A stretch of 64,000 nucleotides of DNA, taken from Myxococcales bacterium (lineage in GTDB: Bacteria > Myxococcota_A > UBA796 > GCA-2862545). The stretch spans positions 32,713 to 96,712 of the forward strand of contig JAHQVJ010000040.1 of NCBI GenBank assembly GCA_019634415.1, read 5' to 3'. A program made the translations under genes and the position numbers. This document shows positions 25,120 through 32,556 of this stretch, in pieces; position 1 is the stretch's first letter; every line of letters begins with the position of its first letter. A model generated the notes under the pieces. It was not told the DNA's origin, made no database searches, and worked only from the letters and a program-made list of their open reading frames with translations.

Positions 25120-26324
25120 CAGTCCGCCCCGTGCTTCCGCTTGACGCGTCCCCAGGTGCGGTAGGACAGCCCATACAGCTTCAGGAAGCCCTCAGCGGCC
25201 TCCCGATCGAAGGTGTCGCCGTCGGAGTAGGTGGCCAGCCCGTCGTCGTACAGCGAGTAGGGGGACCGTCGCCCGGTGATCCGCGCAGCACCCGCGGTGA
25301 TCCGCAGCCGCACGTCGCCGGTGACGGTGGACTGGGTCTGGGCGACGAACGCCTGCAGCGCCTCGCGCAGCGGACCGAACCACAGCCCGTCGTAGACGAG
25401 ATCGGCGAAGTCCTGCGCCACCTTGGCCTTGTAGTGGGCCGTGGGCCGATCGAGGACCATGCGCTCCAGCTCGCGGTGAGCCTGGTGCAGCACGATGGCG
25501 GCCGGTCCCTCGTAGACCTCGCGGCTCTTGAGCCCCACGACGCGGTTCTCCACCATGTCCATCCGGCCGACGCCGTAGCGACCCGCCAGGGCGTTGAGCG
25601 CTCCCACGATGGCGACGGGCCCGAGCTCCTCCCCGTCGAGGGCCACGGGCACCCCCGCCCGGAACGACAGCACGATCTCCGTGCTGCCCTTCGGCGCCTG
25701 CGCCGGATCCGCCGTCATCCGCCACACGTCGGCGGGCGGCTCCGCCCACAGGTCCTCCATCTCGCCACACTCGATGGCGCAGCCCCAGATGTTCTCGTCG
25801 ATGGAGTAAGGCTTTTCCTTGGAGACGGGGACGGGGATGTTCCGCTCCGTCGCGTAGGCGATCTCGGCCTCGCGGGTGGTCAGCTCCCACTCTCGCAGCG
25901 GCGCCAGCACCTTCAGGTGGGGAGCGAGGCACTGAGCCGCCACCTCGAACCGGACCTGGTCGTTGCCCTTGCCCGTGCATCCGTGGGCGATGGCGTCGGC
26001 GCCGTGGGCGTCGGCCACCTCGCACAGACGCTGTGCCAGCAGCGGTCGGCCCAGCGCGGTGTGCATCGGGTAGGTGCCCTCGTACAGCGCCCCCGCCTGC
26101 ATGGCCGGAAAGCAGAATTCCTCGACGAACCGTCGTCGGAGATCGTCCACCACGGCCTGGGAGGCTCCCGTGGCCAGCGCCTTGGCGCGAGTCTCTTCGA
26201 GGTTCGTGCCGGGCTGCCCGAGATCCCCTGTGTAGGTGATGATCTCGGCGTCGTAGTGTTCGGCCAGCCAGGGCACCATCACGGAGGTGTCCAAGCCTCC
26301 AGAGTAGGCGCAGACGATTTTCAC
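25119..26324 (-). CDS. argG: Argininosuccinate synthase
   Basis: 401 residues from the GTG at 26324, with GGAG about seven bases upstream; this gives the family-standard N-terminus VKIVCAYSGGLDTSVMVPWL with the PP-loop SGGLDTS. Other hallmarks are YEGTYPMHTALGRPL, AHGCTGKGNDQVRFE and KPYSIDENIWG. It condenses citrulline and aspartate using ATP. The open frame extends upstream by 22 codons, but that would add an unrelated tail. It is divergent from a membrane protein gene, and a 19-bp palindrome lies between the two starts (26350-26368). Confidence 0.96.
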   Translation of the reverse strand: MKIVCAYSGGLDTSVMVPWLAEHYDAEIITYTGDLGQPGTNLEETRAKALATGASQAVVDDLRRRFVEEFCFPAMQAGALYEGTYPMHTALGRPLLAQRLCEVADAHGADAIAHGCTGKGNDQVRFEVAAQCLAPHLKVLAPLREWELTTREAEIAYATERNIPVPVSKEKPYSIDENIWGCAIECGEMEDLWAEPPADVWRMTADPAQAPKGSTEIVLSFRAGVPVALDGEELGPVAIVGALNALAGRYGVGRMDMVENRVVGLKSREVYEGPAAIVLHQAHRELERMVLDRPTAHYKAKVAQDFADLVYDGLWFGPLREALQAFVAQTQSTVTGDVRLRITAGAARITGRRSPYSLYDDGLATYSDGDTFDREAAEGFLKLYGLSYRTWGRVKRKHGAD

Positions 26325-26349
26325 ACCTGTCTCCAACGTTGGGCCCTGT

Positions 26350-26368
26350 CCGCTAACCGGGTAAGCGG
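26350..26368. promoter_or_regulatory. Palindrome between argG and the divergent gene
   Basis: CCGCTAACCGGGTAAGCGG is a 19-bp palindrome with mismatch only at the centre and one symmetric pair. It is placed 26 bases upstream of the argG start and 24 upstream of the divergent membrane-protein start. It does not match the AT-rich ARG box bound by ArgR, so any regulator would be of another type. An operator is likely but unproven. Confidence 0.45.
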
Positions 26369-26391
26369 GGTGCGGGAGGTGGGATATCACT

Positions 26392-26958
26392 GTGGCTCAG
26401 CGCCGATTCGGGCTGTTCTTGCTCCTCTGGATCCCGGTCTGTGTCCTCGCCTTCCTGGTGGCGAGCGACTTCTTCGCCTCCTGGGACGGCCAGGCCGTGA
26501 GTGTGAGGCCGGCCACCAGCGACAATCCGTCGTCCTTCTCGGTCCTGATCGCCCAGGAGTCGGGCGACCACATCGAGCGCACCTGGCCCGCGAAGCGGGT
26601 GCGCGACCTCGGGCTCCCGGTGGACGCCCTGGCGATCCCGCCCGCCGACATCCCCGACACGCGGCCGCGCACCAAGAAGTCGGCCTACGCGATGCACTAC
26701 CTGCTGCAGATGCCCGACGAGGAATGGGAGGTGGTGCCCACCACGTCCCCCGGCTCCTTCGGCGTGGGTCTCCTCACGCTGTTGATCGGCATCGCCGTGC
26801 GCAACATGGTGGTGGCGGGCTCTCCCTTCGCCCTGTCGGGGAGCGGACTGGCGCTGCCGAAGGCCCAGGCCGCCTCCGGCCAGCCGGTCCAGCCGGGCAA
26901 CCGGCCCAGGAAGGGGCCCCCGCCCGGCCGGCGCCGCAAGGGTTCCAGGCGCCGCTGA
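26392..26958 (+). CDS. Small membrane protein of unknown function
   Basis: 188 residues from a GTG at 26392. Two membrane segments: FGLFLLLWIPVCVLAFLVA at residues 6-24 and GVGLLTLLIGIAVRNMVVAG near residue 125. Between them is a roughly 100-residue loop, probably outside the cytoplasm (IERTWPAKRVRDLGLPVDAL). The C-terminal 40 residues are strongly basic (PRKGPPPGRRRKGSRRR), which would lie in the cytoplasm. No known family is apparent. The stop overlaps the start of the asparagine-synthase-like gene (TGATG). Confidence 0.7.
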   Translation: MAQRRFGLFLLLWIPVCVLAFLVASDFFASWDGQAVSVRPATSDNPSSFSVLIAQESGDHIERTWPAKRVRDLGLPVDALAIPPADIPDTRPRTKKSAYAMHYLLQMPDEEWEVVPTTSPGSFGVGLLTLLIGIAVRNMVVAGSPFALSGSGLALPKAQAASGQPVQPGNRPRKGPPPGRRRKGSRRR

Positions 26959-28793
26959 TGGGAGGTCTGGCAGGGTGGGTCCGCTTCGGTGGTCCCACCG
27001 TCGACGACGAGGTCGTCGCCGACATGGCGCTGGCCCTCGCCCACCGAGGGCCGGACGCCCACGGGCAGTGGAGCGACGAGGGCGCGAGCTTGGCGCATCG
27101 CTGCAGACGCGTGCGCTCGGTGGCCCTCACCCAGCCCTGCGTGGCCGACGATCTCGTGGTGCTCCTGGATGGCTGGGTCTACGACCACGAGGCCCTGGGC
27201 TCCGAGGTGGGAGCCCACGCTGGCGCCACCGACACCGAGGTGCTGCTCCACGCCTGGCGCCGCTGGCAGGAGGGCGCGCTGTCGCGCCTCGAGGGCGAGT
27301 TCGCCGTGGCAGTGTGGGATCGCCAGCGCCGACAGCTCACGCTGGCCCGAGACCGCATGGGCACGCGGCCGCTGTACTACGGCCACACCGACGGGCAGGT
27401 GGCCTTCGCCTCCGAGCTCCCGGCCCTGCTGAAGGTGCCCTGGATCGAGCGCACCCTCGATCGCACGCGCCTGGCCGAGTACCTCTCCTTCCAGGTGGTG
27501 CACGCACCGCGCACGCTGCTCAAGGGGGTGCTGCAGCTGGAGCCGGGGTGCTGGGTGCAGCACGCGGAGGGCGGACGCCGCACCACCCGCTACTGGCAGC
27601 CTCGCTACGCCCCTCCCGGCACGGCCCGGCCCTCCGACGGAGAGGTGGTGGATCGGCTCCAGGAGGCGGTCTCCGCCGCGGTGCACCGCAGGGTGCCCGC
27701 AGGCGTCGACACCGGGCAGTTCCTCTCGGGCGGGCTGGGCTCCGCCGCCATCGCCATGGCCGCCCGCAGCCGCGGCGTGGCCCTGCCAGGCTTCACCGTG
27801 AGCTTCACCGACGACCCCTACCCGGAGGCGCCCTTCGCCGGACGCGTGGCCAGCCTCCTCGGCGTGGAGCTGCACGAGGTCGTCGTGGGCACCGCAGAGC
27901 TGGCCGACTCCTTCGATGATGCCGTGGCCGCCTTGGGACACCCCGTGGGGCATCCCGCCGTCCTGATGCAGCTCGCGCTGGCTCGGGAGGCGCGCCAGCA
28001 CGTGCGGGTGGTGTTGTCCGGGAACGGAGGGGAGTCCTTGTTCGGAGGGCGGCAGATCGACGGCCTGGCACGGGATCTGCGACTCGCTGGCCTGCTGCAA
28101 CACGTCCCCTCCCCCCTGGCGAGCTCCGCCCGTCGGCTGCTGAACCAGACGCGCTGGGGTCGTCGCGCGGCCACGCGGCTGTCCAGCTACGCCCTCGATC
28201 TGGGCATCGGGGGCGCCGATCTGTTCTCCACCGAGGAGCGCGAGCGGCTGCTGTCCGATCCCAGCTGGGTGAAGCCCCACGTGCGTCGCGAGGTGCTCGA
28301 GCCGCTGTACGCCGACCTCGACACCGATCCCATCAACGTCGCACTGCACGGCACGCTGCGCTCCTCCCTGATCGAGCGCGCGCTCCCGCGCATGGATCGC
28401 ACCGCCGCCGCCACGGGGCTCGACGTCCGCTTTCCCCTCCTCGACACTGCGGTGGTGGCGGCTGCAACCGCGCTACCCGGTACCGCCAAGATCCGGCGGG
28501 TCGCTGGCTCGCTGCACACCCGCTGGCCCCTGCGGGCAATGCTCCAAGGGCAGCTCCCTGCCGTGCTGGTGGATCGTCCCAAGCGAGGGCTCCCCACGCC
28601 CCTCGGCACCTGGCTCGCGGGGCCGGGCCGACTGTTCATGGAGGAGCGCGTCCGACGCCTCAAGGAAGATCCCAACGGGCTGTGGAACGCCGACGCGATC
28701 GACGGGCTGCGACGGGACGTGCGCCGGTCGAACGCAGCTGGGATCAGGCTCTGGACGCTGTTCATCCTCGACGCCTGGTGCCGCACGCTCTAG
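26958..28793 (+). CDS. Asparagine-synthase-like protein lacking catalytic signatures
   Basis: 611 residues, full length for AsnB-type proteins with an N-terminal glutaminase (1 to about 210) and a C-terminal synthetase domain (about 230-610). The start MGGLAGWVRFGG aligns with the family MCGIAG start, but the essential Cys 2 is Gly. The ATP-pyrophosphatase loop reads FLSGGLGSAAI where the family has SGGLDS, so the conserved Asp is Gly. Other parts are well kept (ALAHRGPDAHGQW, RDRMGTRPLYY, VVLSGNGGESLFGG, LDVRFPLLDTAVV). It probably has altered or no activity, or uses ammonia. It is coupled to the preceding membrane protein gene and upstream of dnaX. Confidence 0.85.
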   Translation: MGGLAGWVRFGGPTVDDEVVADMALALAHRGPDAHGQWSDEGASLAHRCRRVRSVALTQPCVADDLVVLLDGWVYDHEALGSEVGAHAGATDTEVLLHAWRRWQEGALSRLEGEFAVAVWDRQRRQLTLARDRMGTRPLYYGHTDGQVAFASELPALLKVPWIERTLDRTRLAEYLSFQVVHAPRTLLKGVLQLEPGCWVQHAEGGRRTTRYWQPRYAPPGTARPSDGEVVDRLQEAVSAAVHRRVPAGVDTGQFLSGGLGSAAIAMAARSRGVALPGFTVSFTDDPYPEAPFAGRVASLLGVELHEVVVGTAELADSFDDAVAALGHPVGHPAVLMQLALAREARQHVRVVLSGNGGESLFGGRQIDGLARDLRLAGLLQHVPSPLASSARRLLNQTRWGRRAATRLSSYALDLGIGGADLFSTEERERLLSDPSWVKPHVRREVLEPLYADLDTDPINVALHGTLRSSLIERALPRMDRTAAATGLDVRFPLLDTAVVAAATALPGTAKIRRVAGSLHTRWPLRAMLQGQLPAVLVDRPKRGLPTPLGTWLAGPGRLFMEERVRRLKEDPNGLWNADAIDGLRRDVRRSNAAGIRLWTLFILDAWCRTL

Positions 28794-28834
28794 GCCGGCC
28801 AATTCTGGGCACCCTGGGTGTTAGGGGGCGTGGA

Positions 28835-30649
28835 ATGTCCTACCTCGCCATCGCGCGCAAGTACCGACCGGCCACGTTCGACGAGATCGTGGGCCAGGAT
28901 CACGTCACCCGCACGCTCCGCAATGCGATCACGTCGGGCCGCATCCACCACGCCTACCTGTTCTGTGGCGCTCGGGGGGTGGGCAAGACCACGGCCGCCA
29001 GAGCGCTTGCCAAGTCGCTGAACTGCGAGCAGGGTCCCACCCCCGAGCCCTGCGGCACCTGCACCTCCTGCACCGAGATCGCCACGGGCTCCAGCCCCGA
29101 TCTCATCGAGATCGACGGCGCCTCCAACAACTCCGTCGACGACGTCCGGGACCTGCGGGAGACCGTGCACTACGCCCCCACCCAGGGTCGGTACAAGGTC
29201 TACCTGGTGGACGAGGTCCACATGCTGTCCAAGGCCGCGTTCAACGCGCTGCTGAAGACGCTCGAGGAGCCTCCGCCCCACGTGGTGTTCATCTTCGCCA
29301 CCACGGAGCCCCACCGGATCCTCGACACCATCCTGTCGCGGGTCCAGCGCTTCGACTTCAAGCGCATCGGCATGCCCGTGCTCGTGCAGCGGCTGGGGGC
29401 CATCGCGGAGCAGGAAGGCGTGGATCTGTCGGAGAACGCGCTGCGCATGGTGGCACGCGCCGGTGAAGGCTCCATGCGCGACGCCCAGTCGCTGCTCGAC
29501 AAGGTGATCAGCTTCGGCGCCCAGGCGGAGGGCGAGAAGGGTGCGGTGAGCGACGAGGCCGTGGCGCAGACCCTGGGTCTGATCGACCGCGGCTTGCTGT
29601 TCCAGTTCGTCTCCGGGCTGGTGAAGGGCGAGCCCGAGGCCTGCCTGAAGGCCGTCGCCCAGGTCTACGACTACGGCCACGAGATGTCGCAGTTCACGCA
29701 GGATCTGCTCGAGCTGCTGCGCAACGCCACCTTCGTGGCGCTGTCGGAGGAAGCGCGGCGCCACGTGGACGTGTCGGCCGACGAGCTCGAGCGCCTGCAG
29801 TCGGTGGTGGAGGGTGTGCCCGCCGAGCAGCTCACGCGCAGCTTCAACGCGCTGCTCGACGTGCACGACAAGGTGTCGCGGGCCAGCCGTCCCCGGATCG
29901 TGCTGGAGATGGCGGTGGCTCGCCTCGCCACGACGCGACCAGTCCAGCCCGTCGGCCAGCTGCTGGCACGCCTCGAGCAGCTCGAGCGCAGCCTGCGTGG
30001 AGGCTCGGGTGGGCGGGGCCCCGCCCCCTCCGGATCGGGTGGCGGCGACTCGCGGCAGGCGCCGCGCCGGGGCCGAGCGAACCCGAACCAGCGCTCGTCG
30101 TCCTCCCGCTCCTCCTCGTCACGCTCGGCGTCCCCGCGCGCCAAGCGGGCCCCACGCAGCGCCCCCTCGGACCCCGACCCAGGGCCGTCCCAGCCAATCC
30201 CTCCCCCCATGACGCCACCGCCACCGCCCTCTCGCGTGGAGGGCCCCCCCGGCCGCGGCGCCAACGGACAAGAGGGCGGCTTCGAGGCGAAGTGGAAGGC
30301 GCTCACCGAGTCGTGGAAGACCCTCGGTCCCGCCGCCAAGCGGCTCGCCACGGGCACCCCCATGCGGCGCAACCGGACCCTGGTGGTGAAGGTACCGGCC
30401 GGGCGAGCACTGGCGGAAGCACGGCGCGTGAAGGGGGAAGCCGAGGTGATGGGTGCAGTGCGCAGGCACTTTCCGGGAATCGAGGCCCTCGACGTCGCCC
30501 CGATGGAGGGTACGGGAACCAAGGCGGAGCACGCGCGCGCCCTGGAGAAGGAGGTCCGCGAGGACCCAGAGTTCCAGCGCATCATCGAAACCCTCGGGGC
30601 CGAGGTCGATATGGTCACGTCGCTGCGCGACGAGGGCCCCTCGAGCTGA
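28835..30649 (+). CDS. dnaX: DNA polymerase III subunit gamma/tau
   Basis: 604 residues. Start MSYLAIARKYRPATFDEIVG is typical; Walker A GARGVGKTT (residues 45-53), zinc-binding Cys at 64, 73, 76 and 79, Walker B in YLVDEVHMLSKAAFNALLKT, and LDTILSRVQRFDF, where the usual Cys of the SRC motif is Val. The AAA+ and lid/collar domains cover residues 1 to about 370. A low-complexity Ser/Arg/Pro linker (about 390-490) leads to a C-terminal tau-like domain (FEAKWKALTESWKTL onward). It is the clamp-loader ATPase. No slippery A-run that would give a gamma form was seen. It is followed by ybaB and recR, the classic gene order. Confidence 0.95.
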   Translation: MSYLAIARKYRPATFDEIVGQDHVTRTLRNAITSGRIHHAYLFCGARGVGKTTAARALAKSLNCEQGPTPEPCGTCTSCTEIATGSSPDLIEIDGASNNSVDDVRDLRETVHYAPTQGRYKVYLVDEVHMLSKAAFNALLKTLEEPPPHVVFIFATTEPHRILDTILSRVQRFDFKRIGMPVLVQRLGAIAEQEGVDLSENALRMVARAGEGSMRDAQSLLDKVISFGAQAEGEKGAVSDEAVAQTLGLIDRGLLFQFVSGLVKGEPEACLKAVAQVYDYGHEMSQFTQDLLELLRNATFVALSEEARRHVDVSADELERLQSVVEGVPAEQLTRSFNALLDVHDKVSRASRPRIVLEMAVARLATTRPVQPVGQLLARLEQLERSLRGGSGGRGPAPSGSGGGDSRQAPRRGRANPNQRSSSSRSSSSRSASPRAKRAPRSAPSDPDPGPSQPIPPPMTPPPPPSRVEGPPGRGANGQEGGFEAKWKALTESWKTLGPAAKRLATGTPMRRNRTLVVKVPAGRALAEARRVKGEAEVMGAVRRHFPGIEALDVAPMEGTGTKAEHARALEKEVREDPEFQRIIETLGAEVDMVTSLRDEGPSS

Positions 30650-30669
30650 CGGCCCGCACAGGAGACTCC

Positions 30670-30996
30670 ATGGACTTCGATCCCAGCAACCTCGGCGGCC
30701 TCGGCGCCATGCTCGGTGGCTTCCAGCAGAAGATGCAAGAGATGAAGGAGCGGGCCGCGGCCGCTCGCCACGTCGGCGAGGCCGGCGGTGGCCTCGTCAA
30801 GGTCACGGTGACCGGCGACTACCAGGTCGACGGCGTGGAGATCGGCGAGGGCGCCATGGAGGATCGGGAGATGCTCGAAGATCTCGTTCGAGCCGCCACC
30901 TCCGAGGCGCTCCGCAAGGTGCAGGAGCAGATGAAGCAGGGCATGGCGGAGCTCACCGGAGGACTTCCCATCCCTCCGGGCCTGCTCCCCTTCTGA
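30670..30996 (+). CDS. YbaB/EbfC-family nucleoid-associated protein
   Basis: 108 residues, family length. The N-terminal helix GGFQQKMQEMKERAAAARHV, then the sheet GLVKVTVTGDYQVDGVEIGE and a C-terminal helix match YbaB/EbfC, a dimeric DNA-binding protein. It sits between dnaX and recR, the order conserved across bacteria, with GGAG five bases before its ATG. The likely role is nucleoid organisation or support of recombination. Confidence 0.93.
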   Translation: MDFDPSNLGGLGAMLGGFQQKMQEMKERAAAARHVGEAGGGLVKVTVTGDYQVDGVEIGEGAMEDREMLEDLVRAATSEALRKVQEQMKQGMAELTGGLPIPPGLLPF

Positions 30997-30998
30997 TC

Positions 30999-31601
30999 AT
31001 GGCAGACACGGCCGATCCCATTCGCCAGGCGATCCAGCAGCTGAGACGGCTGCCGGGCATCGGCGAGAAGAGCGCAGCGCGCTTGGTGTACTGGCTGCTG
31101 CGTGCCCCCGACGGCACCGCCACCGACATCGCCACGGCACTGCAGGGGTTGGGCGCTGGCGTTCAGGAGTGCAGCTCCTGCTGCGATCTCACCGGCGCCG
31201 ATCCCTGTCGGGTCTGCGCCAACCAGCAGCGTGACACCACCACAGTCCTGGTGGTGGAGCATCCCCAAGACGTGATCGCCTTCGAACGATCCGGAGAGTT
31301 CCGCGGTCGCTACCACGTGCTGCACGGAGCCATCTCGCCCCTCGACGGGATCACCCCCGACAAGCTGCGGGTGCGCCAGCTGCTGGAGCGACTGCGCGGC
31401 GACACCGTGAAGGAGGTGATCCTCGCCACCGATCCAGATGCCGAGGGCGACACCACGGCGCTGTACCTGGCACGCCTGATCGATCCGCTGGGGATCAAGG
31501 TCACGCGGCTGGCCCACGGCATCAGCGTGGGCACCGAGATCGAGTACGCCGATGCGCTGTCGCTCGCCCGGGCCCTGCAGAACCGCGTGGCCCTGCGATG
31601 A
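30999..31601 (+). CDS. recR: Recombination protein RecR
   Basis: 200 residues, standard. A helix-hairpin-helix lies at LRRLPGIGEKSAARLVYWLL (residues 16-35); a four-Cys zinc finger follows (CSSCCDLTGADPCRVC), then a Toprim domain (TVLVVEHPQDVIAFE ... EVILATDPDAEGDTTALYLA). With RecO/RecF it loads RecA at gaps. It starts two bases after the ybaB stop and overlaps the ThiS-like gene by four bases. Confidence 0.96.
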   Translation: MADTADPIRQAIQQLRRLPGIGEKSAARLVYWLLRAPDGTATDIATALQGLGAGVQECSSCCDLTGADPCRVCANQQRDTTTVLVVEHPQDVIAFERSGEFRGRYHVLHGAISPLDGITPDKLRVRQLLERLRGDTVKEVILATDPDAEGDTTALYLARLIDPLGIKVTRLAHGISVGTEIEYADALSLARALQNRVALR

Positions 31602-31798
31602 CGATCACGGTCAACGGCAGCCCGCAGCAGGTGGATCCGGGCTGCACCATCGCACAGCTGCTGGTCGCCCTGGGTTGGCCAGCGGAGGGCGTGGCCGTGG
31701 CCATGGACAGCCGCGTGGTGCCTCGCAGCCAGCACGGCAGCACCGTGCTCACGGAGGGATGCGCGGTGGAGGTCCTGCGCGCGGTCGGCGGCGGATGA
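31598..31798 (+). CDS. ThiS-like sulfur carrier protein
   Basis: 66 residues, the usual length of ThiS. It starts MTITVNGSPQQVDPGCTIAQ, has the beta-grasp pattern and ends in VGGG, providing the C-terminal Gly-Gly that is adenylated and thiocarboxylated. Its start overlaps the recR stop and its stop overlaps the next ATG (ATGA). No thiazole-synthase gene (thiG) is near, so thiamine synthesis is only one possibility; tRNA or other sulfur transfer is open. Confidence 0.82.
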   Translation: MTITVNGSPQQVDPGCTIAQLLVALGWPAEGVAVAMDSRVVPRSQHGSTVLTEGCAVEVLRAVGGG

Positions 31799-32397
31799 TC
31801 ATCTACGAGGACGAGTGGATCGTGGTGGTGGACAAGCCCCATGGCGTGCCCACCCAGCCCGATCGGCGCTCGGAGACCCCCGACGCCTCCAGCGTGGAGA
31901 GCGTGCTGAAGCAGCAGTATCGCTACGTGGCGCTGCATCACCGGCTGGATCAGCCAGCCTCCGGCTTGCTCGTCTGCGCCGTTCACCGGCGCGCCAATCG
32001 ATCGCTGGCGGCCTCCTTTCGCGATCACCAGGCCGTGCGCACCTACCTGGCGGTGCTCTGGGGCACGGCCGCCGCGGCGGAGTGGCGCCGCGACGTGGCC
32101 GGCCGTCCCGCCCACACCACCCTCTCGCCAGCGGCCGCGAGCGCCGGGCTCACCGCGGCCCGGCTCACGCCCCACACCGGCCGCAAGCATCAGCTGCGCA
32201 TCCACGCAGCCCTGGCTGGTCACCCGATCTGTGGCGACCGACGCCACGGCGGAGACGCCGGGCGACGGTGGCCGCGCCTCGCGCTGCACGCGCACCAACT
32301 GCAGATCGCCCACCCCGTGACGGGGGAGCCCATGCAGTGGACGAGCCCGATCCCCGATGATCTTGGTGCCCTGTGGGCGGAGGCCGGGGGCGCCTAG
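31795..32397 (+). CDS. RluA-family RNA pseudouridine synthase
   Basis: 200 residues, short for the family because there is no S4 domain. The catalytic signature is LHHRLDQPASGLLVCA with Asp in HRLD; start MIIYEDEWIVVVDKPHGVPT is typical, and GRKHQLRIHAALAGHPICGD is the second family motif. It isomerises uridine in rRNA or tRNA; the target is unknown. It is the last gene of the dnaX-recR run, and its end is 17 bases from the SRP RNA encoded on the other strand. Confidence 0.88.
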   Translation: MIIYEDEWIVVVDKPHGVPTQPDRRSETPDASSVESVLKQQYRYVALHHRLDQPASGLLVCAVHRRANRSLAASFRDHQAVRTYLAVLWGTAAAAEWRRDVAGRPAHTTLSPAAASAGLTAARLTPHTGRKHQLRIHAALAGHPICGDRRHGGDAGRRWPRLALHAHQLQIAHPVTGEPMQWTSPIPDDLGALWAEAGGA

Positions 32398-32413
32398 CAC
32401 GGGCTCGGGCGGT

Positions 32414-32543
32414 TCTGGCCAGCGGTGGAGAGAGCCGGGAACACCGGCGCCCCGAAACGTACGCTACCGTTGCTTCCTCTCGGACCTGGCGGGGTTCACG
32501 GGCTCCGGTCCCCGGGCCCCGACCCTCACCACCGCAGGCCAGA
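32414..32543 (-). ncRNA. ffs: Bacterial 4.5S signal recognition particle RNA
   Basis: On the minus strand the conserved apical sequence CCAGGTCCGAGAGGAAGCAA appears, differing from the usual CAGGTCCGGAAGGAAGCAGC only in the tetraloop (GAGA, still GNRA) and one base. Both flanks pair into a long helix: TCTGGCC-T-GCGGTGG on the 5' side with CCACCGC-T-GGCCAGA on the 3' side, then GAG/CTC and CCGGG/CCCGG inside. The ends given are the limits of that helix. A possible -10 (TAGGTT, 32554-32559) lies just upstream; no clear terminator was seen. The RNA works with Ffh in co-translational targeting. Position beside dnaX/recR and tadA/tRNA-Ser fits known gene order. Confidence 0.88.
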
Positions 32544-32556
32544 CCACCCCAATAAC

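Noticed and set aside
25131..26957. N-terminal extension of the asparagine-synthase frame across argG
   Set aside because: Open by chance; the family start MGGLAGW is at 26958 and is coupled to the preceding stop.
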